A DNA stretch of 37,923 nucleotides from Pseudomonas sp. H3(2019) (lineage in GTDB: Bacteria > Pseudomonadota > Gammaproteobacteria > Pseudomonadales > Pseudomonadaceae), in the NCBI RefSeq assembly GCF_007713465.1, contig NZ_VMSG01000015.1:1-37923 (forward strand), given 5' to 3'. Under the pieces are notes generated by a model. That model had not been told where the DNA came from. It worked only from the letters and a program-made list of their open reading frames with translations, and made no database searches. The position numbers were made by a program, and so were the translations under genes. Shown here piece after piece: positions 24,810 to 32,726 of the stretch. Position 1 is the first letter of the stretch. Each line of letters starts with the position of its first letter.

Positions 24810-25004
24810 TCAGTTAGAACCTGCGCGTCGTTGCTCATCATCGGCGCGCAGCTCCGCCACCAGCGCTTGCAAATAAGGCGAGCGCCATTCTTGGCCTTCC
24901 AGGCGCCGACGACATTCCTCTTCAAGGCTCACGTGATTGCGCGCGGCCGCCGACTGCAGCAATCGATACAGTTGCGCATCGATCTCCAGAATCACCAGGC
25001 TCAT
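24810..25004 (-). CDS. Small ribbon-helix-helix (FitA-like) protein
   Basis: The 64-residue product MSLVILEIDAQLYRLLQSAA... fits the FitA-type ribbon-helix-helix antitoxin fold: a short beta strand (VILEID) followed by two helices (QLYRLLQSAAARN and SLEEECRRRLEG). ATG 25004 is chosen over the longer in-frame reading because AAGGAGG lies just upstream. FitA partners are PIN-domain toxins, but none is adjacent, so this may be an orphan regulator. Its stop is 8 bases from the end of the convergent secreted-protein gene. Confidence 0.8.
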   Translation of the reverse strand: MSLVILEIDAQLYRLLQSAAARNHVSLEEECRRRLEGQEWRSPYLQALVAELRADDEQRRAGSN

Positions 25005-25509
25005 AGCCTGCCTCCTTGCACTTGATCGCCAATCATTGCGCGATGATCCCCTACAGCTCCTGAAGCCTTGCGCCTTGCCCTGGACGCAATGCTGTCGTGT
25101 TGTGTCTGTAACTGAGTAAATCAGAGCCATGGCCGTCCGACACAGGTTCTGACGAGCGGTGATAGTCGGTTGTGAGCTCGCAATAAGTGATTGCCAGCGA
25201 AGACTTTCGAGGACCATGATCAAGTGAGCGCAACTCACTACAAGCGTCTAGATTCAGTGTATTGGTGTTTAATGTTCAGGGCAGAAAAGGGGCTGCTCAT
25301 TCCGAGTCTTGTCGTGCGAATGTTTCTTTCATCCAAGGAACAAGCAGAACCCGTCTGGATGGCTCGACCACCACTTCAACGCTTCACGGTCAGGTCGAGT
25401 CGGGTGTAGTGCCCAGCCCTCTTAGCGGGCTGAGAGCGACACAAGCAGTGTCGCGGCTCAGGCGAATCTCTCGTCCGGGCCGAAGGTTCTGTGTAGAAGG
25501 AGAAGTTGA
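25005..25509 (+). promoter_or_regulatory. 505-base spacer; hairpin-rich leader of the LOG gene
   Basis: No protein gene here looks real to me. The last 100 bases contain two perfect hairpins in tandem, CAGCCC/GGGCTG (25414-25432) and GCGACAC/GTGTCGC (25436-25454), about 55 bases before the LOG start codon. This suggests a structured 5' leader or a small RNA. The upstream part (25005-25400) has no clear promoter or repeat, apart from a short ATCAT/ATGAT inverted repeat at 25032-25047. Confidence 0.4.
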
Positions 25510-26631
25510 ATGCCTTACCAACCGAATGACCTTTTAGTGCGTCATTTTCAGAGCAACGGCGTCGATCTCACCAGCAAGATCGAAGAGCAACTCAACCTGG
25601 TTTCACCCAATAGCCCGAATATTCCGATTTATCGCGACATGATGTTGACTGTCTTGCGCATGGCACAAGAAGACCACAATCGCTGGAATGCCAAGATTAC
25701 CCTGCAAGCCCTGCGCGAACTGGAGCATGCCTTCCGCGTGCTGGAACAGTTCAAGGGACGGCGTAAAGTGACCGTTTTCGGCTCGGCACGTACGCCGGAG
25801 GAACATCCGCTATACGCCCTGGCCCGGGAACTGGGCGCAAAACTCGCCCAATCGAACCTGATGGTCATCACCGGTGCCGGCGGCGGCATCATGGCCGCCG
25901 CCCATGAAGGTGCAGGCCGGGATCACAGCCTTGGATTCAATATCACCCTGCCCTTCGAGCAGCATGCGAATCCGACCGTAGACGGCACAGCCAACCTGCT
26001 GTCCTTCCACTTTTTCTTTACCCGCAAACTGTTTTTCGTCAAAGAGGCCGACGCGCTGGTGCTCTGCCCGGGCGGCTTTGGCACGCTGGACGAAGCCCTG
26101 GAAGTGCTGACCCTGATCCAGACCGGTAAAAGCCCGCTGGTTCCCGTGGTGTTGCTGGACGCTCCTGGCGGCACATTCTGGGAAAGTGCGCTGAACTTCA
26201 TCCGCAATCAACTGGAGGCCAACCATTACATCCTGTCGAACGACCTGAAGCTGATTCGTCTGGTGTACACCGTCGATGACGCTGTGGCGGAGATCAATCA
26301 GTTCTACAGCAACTTCCACTCCAGCCGCTGGCTGAAACGTCAGTTCGTGATCCGCATGAATCACACACTTAACGACCAAGCGCTCGAGCATATGCAGGAG
26401 GCCTTTGCCGACCTGTGCCTGAGCGATCATTTTCATCAACATACTTACAGTGGCGAGGAACACGACGAGGCTCAGTTCAGTCACCTGGCGCGACTGTCCT
26501 TCACCTTCAACGCCCGTGATCACGGACGCCTGCGTGAACTGGTCGACTACATCAACCTGCCGGAAAACTGGGCCACGGCTCAGCCACTCCAGACGCCACA
26601 GCGCAAACGGGAACAGATCAAGGTTACTTGA
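25510..26631 (+). CDS. LOG family protein (long form)
   Basis: The 373-residue protein has a central Rossmann LOG/lysine-decarboxylase-like domain: VTVFGSAR (about 88-95), TGAGGGIMAAAHEGA, then PGGFGTLDEALE (about 187-198), the ribose/phosphate-binding signature. LOG enzymes release cytokinin-type bases from nucleoside monophosphates; for long bacterial forms the true substrate may be another nucleotide. N-terminal (~80 residues) and C-terminal (~120) extensions are longer than in classic LOG. ATG 25510 follows AAGGAGA. It is convergent with recX, sharing a terminator. Confidence 0.88.
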   Translation: MPYQPNDLLVRHFQSNGVDLTSKIEEQLNLVSPNSPNIPIYRDMMLTVLRMAQEDHNRWNAKITLQALRELEHAFRVLEQFKGRRKVTVFGSARTPEEHPLYALARELGAKLAQSNLMVITGAGGGIMAAAHEGAGRDHSLGFNITLPFEQHANPTVDGTANLLSFHFFFTRKLFFVKEADALVLCPGGFGTLDEALEVLTLIQTGKSPLVPVVLLDAPGGTFWESALNFIRNQLEANHYILSNDLKLIRLVYTVDDAVAEINQFYSNFHSSRWLKRQFVIRMNHTLNDQALEHMQEAFADLCLSDHFHQHTYSGEEHDEAQFSHLARLSFTFNARDHGRLRELVDYINLPENWATAQPLQTPQRKREQIKVT

Positions 26632-26633
26632 GC

Positions 26634-26670
26634 AAAAAAAGCCCGACTATTTCAATAGTCGGGCCTTTTC
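26634..26670. terminator. Bidirectional terminator between the LOG gene and recX
   Basis: A-run, GCCCGACTAT-TTCA-ATAGTCGGGC (10-bp perfect stem) and a T-rich end: suited to both converging transcripts. Confidence 0.9.
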
Positions 26671-26672
26671 AG

Positions 26673-27140
26673 TCAGTCATCCATTCCTCGGCCGCTGAAC
26701 AAGCGGCCAATCATTTCCATGGAGTATCCCCGATAGGCGAGAAAGCGCCCCTGCTTGGCGCGCTCACGGCCGTCTATCGGTAAATGCCCGGCAAACTTGC
26801 GCCGCCAGGTCTCCTCCAGGTTTTCCTGCCAACTGATTCCGCTTTCACGCAGGGCGAGTTCGATATCGGCACGTTGCAAACCACGCTGGCTCAACTCTTC
26901 GCGAATGCGCAAAGGGCCGTAGCCGGAACGGGCACGGTAGGAAACGAAGCTTTCGAGGTATCGGGATTCGGATAGCAGCCCCTCTTCCGTCAAACGGTCG
27001 AGTGCTGTATCGATCATTTCATCAGAAGCGCCGCGCTGACGCAGTTTACGCGTCAGCTCGACTCGACCGTGCTCGCGTCGTGCGAGCAGGTCCATTGCGG
27101 TTCGCCGCACCGCGACGAGGGTATCGAGTACGGCGGTCAT
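26673..27140 (-). CDS. recX: RecA regulator RecX
   Basis: The 155-residue helical protein is built of three-helix repeats, with motifs such as LARREHGRVELTRKLRQRG, LSESRYLESFVSYRARSGYGPLRI and AKQGRFLAYRGYSMEMI, all RecX signatures. It binds RecA filaments and limits their growth. It starts 8 bases downstream of the recA stop and is probably co-transcribed from the SOS promoter of recA. Confidence 0.95.
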   Translation of the reverse strand: MTAVLDTLVAVRRTAMDLLARREHGRVELTRKLRQRGASDEMIDTALDRLTEEGLLSESRYLESFVSYRARSGYGPLRIREELSQRGLQRADIELALRESGISWQENLEETWRRKFAGHLPIDGRERAKQGRFLAYRGYSMEMIGRLFSGRGMDD

Positions 27141-27148
27141 CGGATCAA

Positions 27149-28201
27149 TCAGATATCAGCGTCAGCCAGATCATCTTCGGTCTCTTTGACCGGAGAAGCC
27201 TTGACGTCAGCAGTTGGCGTCAGCAGCTTGTCGCGAATCTGCTTCTCAAGGGTGGCAGCGATGTCCGGGTTGTCCTGCAGGAACTTGGCCGAGTTGGCTT
27301 TGCCCTGACCGATCTTGCTGCCGTTGTAGGCATACCAGGCACCGGATTTCTCAACGAAGCCGTGCAGTACGCCAAGGTCGATCATCTCACCGTTGAGGTA
27401 GATGCCCTTGCCGTAAAGAATCTGGAACTCGGCCTGACGGAACGGTGAAGCCACCTTGTTCTTGACGACTTTGACGCGGGTTTCGCTGCCGACCACTTCG
27501 TCGCCTTCTTTCACCGCGCCGGTGCGGCGGATGTCCAGGCGAACCGAAGCGTAGAACTTCAGCGCGTTACCACCGGTGGTGGTTTCCGGGCTGCCGAACA
27601 TCACACCGATTTTCATCCGGATCTGGTTGATGAAGATCACCAGGCAGTTGGCGTTCTTGATGTTACCGGTGATTTTACGCAGCGCCTGGGACATCAGACG
27701 GGCTTGCAGGCCCACGTGCATGTCACCCATCTCGCCTTCGATTTCAGCCTTCGGAACCAGGGCCGCCACGGAGTCGACGATGATCACGTCAACCGCGTTG
27801 GAACGCACCAGCATGTCGGTGATTTCCAGGGCTTGCTCGCCGGTATCCGGCTGGGAAACCAGCAGGTCGTCGACATTGACGCCCAGTTTGCCGGCGTACT
27901 CCGGATCCAGGGCGTGCTCGGCGTCGACGAATGCGCAGGTCGCGCCAGCTTTTTGAGCCTGGGCGATCACGGACAGTGTCAGCGTGGTTTTACCGGAGGA
28001 TTCAGGACCGTAGATTTCAACGATACGGCCTTTTGGCAAACCGCCAATGCCGAGTGCGATGTCCAAACCCAGAGAGCCAGTGGAAATAGCCGGGATCGCC
28101 TGACGGTCCTGATCGCCCATACGCATTACGGCACCCTTGCCGAATTGACGTTCGATCTGACCCAGGGCCGCAGCCAAGGCTTTCTTCTTGTTGTCGTCCA
28201 T
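27149..28201 (-). CDS. recA: Recombinase RecA
   Basis: The 350-residue RecA begins MDDNKKKALAAALGQIE. It has Walker A GPESSGKTT (about 66-74), the family signature ALKFYASVRLDIRR and an acidic C-terminus (EDDLADADI). It catalyses strand exchange and promotes LexA (and phage repressor) self-cleavage. ATG 28201 follows GAGGACTTTA; a 4-codon upstream extension is unsupported. A LexA box lies about 40-56 bases upstream. Confidence 0.98.
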   Translation of the reverse strand: MDDNKKKALAAALGQIERQFGKGAVMRMGDQDRQAIPAISTGSLGLDIALGIGGLPKGRIVEIYGPESSGKTTLTLSVIAQAQKAGATCAFVDAEHALDPEYAGKLGVNVDDLLVSQPDTGEQALEITDMLVRSNAVDVIIVDSVAALVPKAEIEGEMGDMHVGLQARLMSQALRKITGNIKNANCLVIFINQIRMKIGVMFGSPETTTGGNALKFYASVRLDIRRTGAVKEGDEVVGSETRVKVVKNKVASPFRQAEFQILYGKGIYLNGEMIDLGVLHGFVEKSGAWYAYNGSKIGQGKANSAKFLQDNPDIAATLEKQIRDKLLTPTADVKASPVKETEDDLADADI

Positions 28202-28241
28202 TAAAGTCCTCACGTAATCAATAAGGCCTGACGGCCAACAC

Positions 28242-28257
28242 CTGTATAAGTAGCCAG
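28242..28257 (-). promoter_or_regulatory. LexA (SOS) box of recA
   Basis: CTG-TATAAGTAGC-CAG matches the CTG-N10-CAG LexA consensus, 41 bases before the recA start. TATACA on the minus strand within the box could be the -10. This is the expected SOS control for recA-recX. Confidence 0.85.
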
Positions 28258-28284
28258 TATTATTCCACAGCGTTTCGGGATCGC

Positions 28285-28785
28285 CTACCCCTCATTTGAG
28301 ATTTCTCCGGCGGCATACTGTAGCAACCCCTCTAGCGCGGCCTTCACCGTTTGTCGGCGGACCTCGTCACGGTTGCCGGGAAAGTGTCGGCACTCCGAAT
28401 ACACCGCATCTCCGACCCCCCAGGCCAGCCAGACGGTGCCCACCGGCTTGTTCGGCGTCCCGCCGTCCGGTCCCGCAATACCGCTGACCGCCACGGCAAA
28501 ACGCGCGCGACTCTTGTGCTGGGCGCCACGCACCATGGCTTCGACTACCTCACGACTGACCGCCCCGACCTCAGTGAACAACGCGGCGGACACATTCAGT
28601 TGCTGGGTCTTCTGGCGATTGGAATAGGTGACATAGCCGGCCTCGAACCACGCCGAGCTGCCGGCAATCCGGGTGATCGCTTCGGCGATCCCGCCGCCCG
28701 TGCAGGACTCGGCCGTGCTGACATGGGCATTGAGAACCTGTAAACGCCGACCGAGTTCCGCGGCAAGCTGGGTGATTTCGTTCAC
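28285..28785 (-). CDS. pncC: CinA-type nicotinamide-nucleotide amidohydrolase (PncC)
   Basis: This 166-residue stand-alone CinA C-terminal domain has STAESCTGGGIAEAIT, GGYVTYSN-type FEAGYVTYSNRQK and AVSGIAGPDGGTPNKPVGTVW, all family signatures. It hydrolyses nicotinamide mononucleotide to nicotinate mononucleotide in NAD recycling. GTG 28785 is chosen because GAGGAG lies 7 bases upstream; the reading up to 28827 lacks support. It precedes recA on the same strand. The phage-tail cluster starts immediately on its other side, where mutS is commonly found in related genomes. Confidence 0.9.
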   Translation of the reverse strand: MNEITQLAAELGRRLQVLNAHVSTAESCTGGGIAEAITRIAGSSAWFEAGYVTYSNRQKTQQLNVSAALFTEVGAVSREVVEAMVRGAQHKSRARFAVAVSGIAGPDGGTPNKPVGTVWLAWGVGDAVYSECRHFPGNRDEVRRQTVKAALEGLLQYAAGEISNEG

Positions 28786-28867
28786 GACTTTCTCCTCGAT
28801 CAGGCGGGCATGCGCACTACCGTACACGAGCGAATCACGCTTGCAAGACGCAGGCTAGATCAAAATG

Positions 28868-29404
28868 TTAGCGAGCAAGCGCTCTGACATAGGCCTGACA
28901 GGCCTGCAAGGCAATCAGTCCGCGGTCGCCTGCGTCGGTGATGCCGATAATTCGTTGAGCATGCGCCGGCTCAAGTCGGGCTCGTACGGTTCCATGAACC
29001 ATGCCGCCGGTGCCGGAGGCGGCTGACACACCAGAACCGGTGTCGGCATCACGGGGGTCGACAAGGACTGACAGGCGCAAATCAGCAGTGGCAAGACGGT
29101 CGCGCAGGCGACCTTGATCACGTTGTGCATCGCTCAAGGCCTTTGAATAGGTTTGATCGCTGGCTTGAAGACGCTGCTCCAGGGCCAGGCGCTTGTCCTG
29201 TTCGGCGCGCTGTTGATTCGCCGCCGCCAGGGTCAGTTGGTTCAGCGTTTCGGCGTGCAACCTGGCTTGTTCCGCCAGTTGCCGACCGTAGCGCCAATCC
29301 TGAAGGTGCCAGGACACTGCCGCCGTACCACCAGCCACAATGGCCAGCAGCACAGCGACGCCAATCACCCGGTACGAAAGTGGCATCAGACCGAAGGCTG
29401 GCAT
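28868..29404 (-). CDS. Rz-like spanin (inner membrane subunit)
   Basis: The 178-residue product has one N-terminal membrane helix (about 11-31, VIGVAVLLAIVAGG), a long charged coiled-coil-like region (about 40-110) and a C-terminal Rz end (RIIGITDAGDRGLIALQACQAY). With Rz1 it bridges inner and outer membrane to finish lysis and release tailocin particles. The first ATG (29404) overlaps the endolysin end; the ATG six codons later is also possible. It is the last gene of the tail cluster and contains Rz1 in another frame. Confidence 0.85.
   Translation of the reverse strand: MPAFGLMPLSYRVIGVAVLLAIVAGGTAAVSWHLQDWRYGRQLAEQARLHAETLNQLTLAAANQQRAEQDKRLALEQRLQASDQTYSKALSDAQRDQGRLRDRLATADLRLSVLVDPRDADTGSGVSAASGTGGMVHGTVRARLEPAHAQRIIGITDAGDRGLIALQACQAYVRALAR
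28915..29130 (-). CDS. Rz1-like spanin lipoprotein nested in Rz
   Basis: The 71-residue product lies in a different frame wholly inside the Rz gene. It has a short basic start, a hydrophobic run and a lipobox ending ICAC, so Cys20 would be lipidated. A proline-rich mature part (PTPVLVCQPPPAPAAW) follows. That combination, and the nested position, is the classic Rz1 arrangement. It would sit in the outer membrane and pair with Rz across the periplasm. Confidence 0.85.
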   Translation of the reverse strand: MHNVIKVACATVLPLLICACQSLSTPVMPTPVLVCQPPPAPAAWFMEPYEPDLSRRMLNELSASPTQATAD

Positions 29405-29949
29405 AACACCGCCCTCGCCCGTGTCCAGAGCTGCAAACGTTCTTCCAGCCCATTCAACCCGCCGTTGATCCGGCGGGTGATGCTGTTGAACTGCTCACGA
29501 TCGGCCAGTTCATTCAAACCGTTCAGCTCCCAGAACCAGGCCGCCGACTCGGCCGCCCATTGCGGCTGTTCCAACAGCTCAGGCAGGGTCAGCAAACGCT
29601 CATCGCCAAACAACGCGAGGCTGCATCGACGATAGTTGTCGCGCCCGGTGATCTGAATCAGCCCACGCCCACGAAAACGCTGGCCATCGCCATCCGCTTC
29701 CGGGGTGTTGCCCAGCCGTAGTGCCAGAGGGCCGGTGTCGTATTTACTCAGGTACTGGTCGTTGCCTAACTCACGCACATAACGTAACTGCCCTGACTCA
29801 TGGCCGACTTGCGCAAGGAACGCGGCGATGCGTTTGGGGGTGTTGATCTGATACAGGCCCATGGCCAAGTTTAGCTCAGATGCAAAAACGCCGGCTTGCT
29901 TGCCGGCGTTCGGGAGGATCCGAAGTAGTTGTTGTTGGGTGATGGGCAT
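29386..29949 (-). CDS. Phage endolysin, GH19 chitinase-like
   Basis: This 187-residue family 19 glycosidase-type lysozyme has AFLAQVGHESGQLRYVRE with the catalytic Glu of GHESG, RFRGRGLIQITGRDNYR and ESAAWFWELNGLN, all family motifs. It cleaves the peptidoglycan glycan chain. There is no signal peptide, so a holin would be needed; none is recognised with certainty. ATG 29949 follows CCGGAG; the upstream 10-codon extension is weak. Its last 19 bases overlap Rz. Confidence 0.92.
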   Translation of the reverse strand: MPITQQQLLRILPNAGKQAGVFASELNLAMGLYQINTPKRIAAFLAQVGHESGQLRYVRELGNDQYLSKYDTGPLALRLGNTPEADGDGQRFRGRGLIQITGRDNYRRCSLALFGDERLLTLPELLEQPQWAAESAAWFWELNGLNELADREQFNSITRRINGGLNGLEERLQLWTRARAVLCQPSV

Positions 29950-30013
29950 ATTTTTCTCCGGGTAAAAATAAACCCGCACTTAGCGGGTATCGGGATATTC
30001 AGGGCCTTGTTCG

Positions 30014-30262
30014 TTATTTTTCGGCGTTATCGTCCGGAACTACCGCATCGCCGCCCGCATAGGGCTCCAACGCTTTCAGGCAGTGGTCTTTCTGGAACAG
30101 GCTCAAGAACCGACACAGCACGCAGCCCCAGCGCTTGCCTGCCGCCTGCGCCTTGGCCGAACGCGAACTGATCGTTTCGCCCGGGTCCCCCAGCAACAAC
30201 GTGTTACCGCCCTCGTCCATCCAGACCAGCAGGTTTAGCGTGAATCGCTTGATCCTCCCCAT
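30014..30262 (-). CDS. Small conserved phage protein of unknown function
   Basis: The 82-residue product begins MGRIKRFTLNLLVWMDEGGNTLLLGDPGETISSR and ends acidic (DDNAEK). It has a weakly hydrophobic N-terminus and two cysteines followed by a KDHC motif. I recall similar 'NTLLxGDPxETxSSR' proteins near phage lysis genes but know no function. It starts 2 bases before the end of the preceding gene's reading frame and lies between fibre and endolysin genes, so a lysis or accessory role is possible. Confidence 0.7.
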   Translation of the reverse strand: MGRIKRFTLNLLVWMDEGGNTLLLGDPGETISSRSAKAQAAGKRWGCVLCRFLSLFQKDHCLKALEPYAGGDAVVPDDNAEK

Positions 30263-30264
30263 GC

Positions 30265-30843
30265 TCAGCTCCAGACCACAGCTTGCACCGCCTCTAGGCT
30301 GGTGGCGGCCATGATTTGCCCTTCCAGCACGATCTTGCGACCGATAAAGCCCGAAATCGCCGCTTTACCACATACCCCGACAGCCTGAATCTGCGCGGCG
30401 GTGTGCAAGCGGTAAGCCCAGACCCCGGCCTCGTCCGCGCACCAGAACGGCGTCGACCAGTCGGTACCAGTACCCGGCAACAAAGAGGCCAGTACCGAGG
30501 ACGAAAGATTGGCCTGATCGGTCATTTTCGCCGGGTAGGTGTAGGGCGTGCCGCTGACCAGGGCATCACAGCTGAAGCCGGAGACGATGGCGGCGGCGCA
30601 TTCCGCATCCACCATCTGCACCTGAGCCGTTTGCGCAAGGACCAACAGCGCACCCAGCGTCGGCGCCACTGGCGCCACCAGTTGGTCATTGACGACCCGA
30701 TAACCCTGCGTGGCAATACAGCACTGCCAGTCCGCGTCGCTGATTCCCAGGAGGTTGCTGATCCCAGGCGGCGGATTGTCGACACTATCGTAGAAAGCGC
30801 TGATCGTACCGTCGGCGGCATAGACTGCGTATTTTTGTCCCAT
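30265..30843 (-). CDS. Tail fibre-associated (assembly) protein, DUF4376-like
   Basis: This 192-residue protein has an N-terminal region (KYAVYAADGTISAFYDS...) like tail fibre assembly proteins. The C-terminal region looks DUF4376-like: AIVSGFSCDALVSG, TYPAKMTDQANLSSSV, WAYRLHTAAQIQAVG. Such proteins help fold or attach the fibre whose gene lies just upstream (9-base gap). ATG 30843 follows GAGG. It probably evolves together with the fibre tip. Confidence 0.82.
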   Translation of the reverse strand: MGQKYAVYAADGTISAFYDSVDNPPPGISNLLGISDADWQCCIATQGYRVVNDQLVAPVAPTLGALLVLAQTAQVQMVDAECAAAIVSGFSCDALVSGTPYTYPAKMTDQANLSSSVLASLLPGTGTDWSTPFWCADEAGVWAYRLHTAAQIQAVGVCGKAAISGFIGRKIVLEGQIMAATSLEAVQAVVWS

Positions 30844-30852
30844 GATGTTTCC

Positions 30853-32115
30853 TCAGTATCCGATTGCAATCCACGGCACGTTCGGTGAACCCACCGGACC
30901 GTTTGCATAAAAAACGCATTGCGAAACGCCGCCGTATTTCACGCCGACCGTGCAGGTGTTGGCGGTGGAACTACCAGCGGCCGAGTTACCCGGCAAGGTC
31001 ATAAGGGCGGCATTCGGGAAAGCCAGGGGGTAGGTCACGGTGAGCGAACCACCTGCCGCAATGCCCACCGTCGTGCCCCACTGAATAATCAAACTGCCCA
31101 ATTTCTGATAACCATTGCTCCCGATACTGGCGGCAAAATCGGCGCTGCTGCTGTTGACCGCGTTGCCGGTGATAAACCATGTGCCACTGCCAACATGGGT
31201 GAACTCGGCCGACGTCCCCGGCACCAGTGTGAACGAGCCAGTGGTGGCCGGCAGGCTAGGCACCTGGGTCTTGTCGGTGCCCTGCGGCACGATGGCCATG
31301 GCGTTGGCGCCAAAGTTGGCAAGCGTGATCACCGCACCGACCGGAATCGCCAGCGAAACCGTGTTCGGCAGGCTGTAGGAGTTGGCGGTGGTGCTCCAGC
31401 CGTAGAGGAACCCACCGACGTGCGACGCCCCCCCCGTCAGCGCACCGGTGAACGGCACCACGCCCGACAGACGCTTGCCGGAACGAGTCAGGAACTCGGT
31501 GGTAACGAACTTGAGGCTGCTGTCGAACTGCGGCGCAGTGGTACCAATAGCGGTAGCCAACTGCCCGAGTGCAACAGCATGCTGGCTTTGGGTGGCTGAG
31601 GCGACTTGCTCAGCAGCACCCGTGCAGAACAGCAAGATGTACGAGCCCGAACCAATCGAGCTATTCCACTGCACCCAGGCATCACCATTCGCAATGATCT
31701 CGCCACCCCGTAACGCAGCATGAGCACCGCCCACCAGTGGCACAGTCCCCAAGCCATCATTGAACGTACAGGCGCCGTTGTTGGCGGTCCTGGCTTTGAA
31801 GCGCAGGGGCAGGCCTTCGTTTCGGGCGGTGATGGCCGGGGTAAAGTTGCAGACATAGGTGTTGGCTGTGCCAGTGTCGATGGCAAAACTGCTCGCTGCC
31901 GATTGGCCAAGGGTGCCTATAGCTTTCAGCAACTGCGTCAGGTCAACCTCACTGGGGGCCATTCCCGCCGCTGCAATCACATTCAACATCTCACTCGTGA
32001 TTGCGTTGCCCCATGTCGACGGAATCAAAGACCCCGGCGTCCCGGTGACCGGGTTCTCATCCACAAACTGCCCATTCACCAGCCCAACACTGGGCACATT
32101 TTTAGGAAAATCCAC
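30853..32115 (-). CDS. Tail fibre (receptor-binding) protein
   Basis: The 420-residue product starts with the conserved fibre N-terminus (DFPKNVPSVGLVNGQFVDENPVTGTPGSLIP...), which docks on the baseplate. The middle is low-complexity and rich in beta structure, G, T and A. The C-terminal domain (GYQKLGSLIIQWGTTVGIAAGG to the end) is like gp53-type fibre tips. It decides which cells are bound. The start is GTG 32115 with AGAGGA 7 bases upstream. It follows gp48 by 11 bases. Confidence 0.92.
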   Translation of the reverse strand: MDFPKNVPSVGLVNGQFVDENPVTGTPGSLIPSTWGNAITSEMLNVIAAAGMAPSEVDLTQLLKAIGTLGQSAASSFAIDTGTANTYVCNFTPAITARNEGLPLRFKARTANNGACTFNDGLGTVPLVGGAHAALRGGEIIANGDAWVQWNSSIGSGSYILLFCTGAAEQVASATQSQHAVALGQLATAIGTTAPQFDSSLKFVTTEFLTRSGKRLSGVVPFTGALTGGASHVGGFLYGWSTTANSYSLPNTVSLAIPVGAVITLANFGANAMAIVPQGTDKTQVPSLPATTGSFTLVPGTSAEFTHVGSGTWFITGNAVNSSSADFAASIGSNGYQKLGSLIIQWGTTVGIAAGGSLTVTYPLAFPNAALMTLPGNSAAGSSTANTCTVGVKYGGVSQCVFYANGPVGSPNVPWIAIGY

Positions 32116-32126
32116 TTTTCTATCCT

Positions 32127-32726
32127 CTAGTCATAATTGATATGCACCAGCGTATGGGCCGGTGCACTGCGATGTATCAAGCATTCCAAGGCACTCCCCG
32201 GGTTCATGCCAAAACGCTCGCCCCAGTAGCTGGCGCCAAAACGCCGCCCCAACAGCAGGCGGCCGCCGGTGTTGAGGGTCCACATGAACTGCGCCTGCCA
32301 GGTGCCGAAATGTGCGGCGCCGAAACGCGAGCGGCCCATGCGCGGAGCTTCGAGTTCGGTGATGGTGGCGTTCGGGTAGCCTTGAGTGCGGGCGATTTCG
32401 ATGTAGTAGCTGATCGCCTGGCTGCCGACTGCGAGCAGTCGCCGGCGTACCGCGAGGCGGCGATCGTCGAACAGCGGAGTCAGGCCCAGACACGGATCGG
32501 GCAGGTTCATCACCCGTTCCCAATCCGGTACCAGTTCGCTGACGCCGGCCGGGTCCATTTCGTTGAGCAGGTCGGCGGCACGGGCGTCGAGGCGAGCCAG
32601 TTCCTGGGAGACGTCTTCCAGCACTTGCTCCAGTTCCGGCACCCGCTCCGGGTCCCAGGCCGGGCCACTGGGCAGCAGGCTGCGTAGTTGGGCCTGGTAT
32701 TGTTCGGCGGTTCTTATTCCAGCCAT
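32127..32726 (-). CDS. Baseplate protein, Mu gp48/YmfQ family (DUF2313)
   Basis: The 199-residue protein starts MAGIRTAEQYQAQLRSLLPSGPAW, the typical YmfQ/Mu gp48 beginning. PDWERVMNLPDPC and a C-terminal CLIHRSAPAHTLVHINYD follow, also family features. It links baseplate wedge and fibre. ATG 32726 has GGAGG 6 bases upstream; a TTG two codons earlier is possible. It overlaps the gp47 gene end by 13 bases. Confidence 0.92.
   Translation of the reverse strand: MAGIRTAEQYQAQLRSLLPSGPAWDPERVPELEQVLEDVSQELARLDARAADLLNEMDPAGVSELVPDWERVMNLPDPCLGLTPLFDDRRLAVRRRLLAVGSQAISYYIEIARTQGYPNATITELEAPRMGRSRFGAAHFGTWQAQFMWTLNTGGRLLLGRRFGASYWGERFGMNPGSALECLIHRSAPAHTLVHINYD

Noticed and set aside
25191..25537. 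Short frames in the spacer before the LOG gene
   Set aside because: No ribosome site, unusual codon use for this genome, no recognised motif; the region looks better as a leader.
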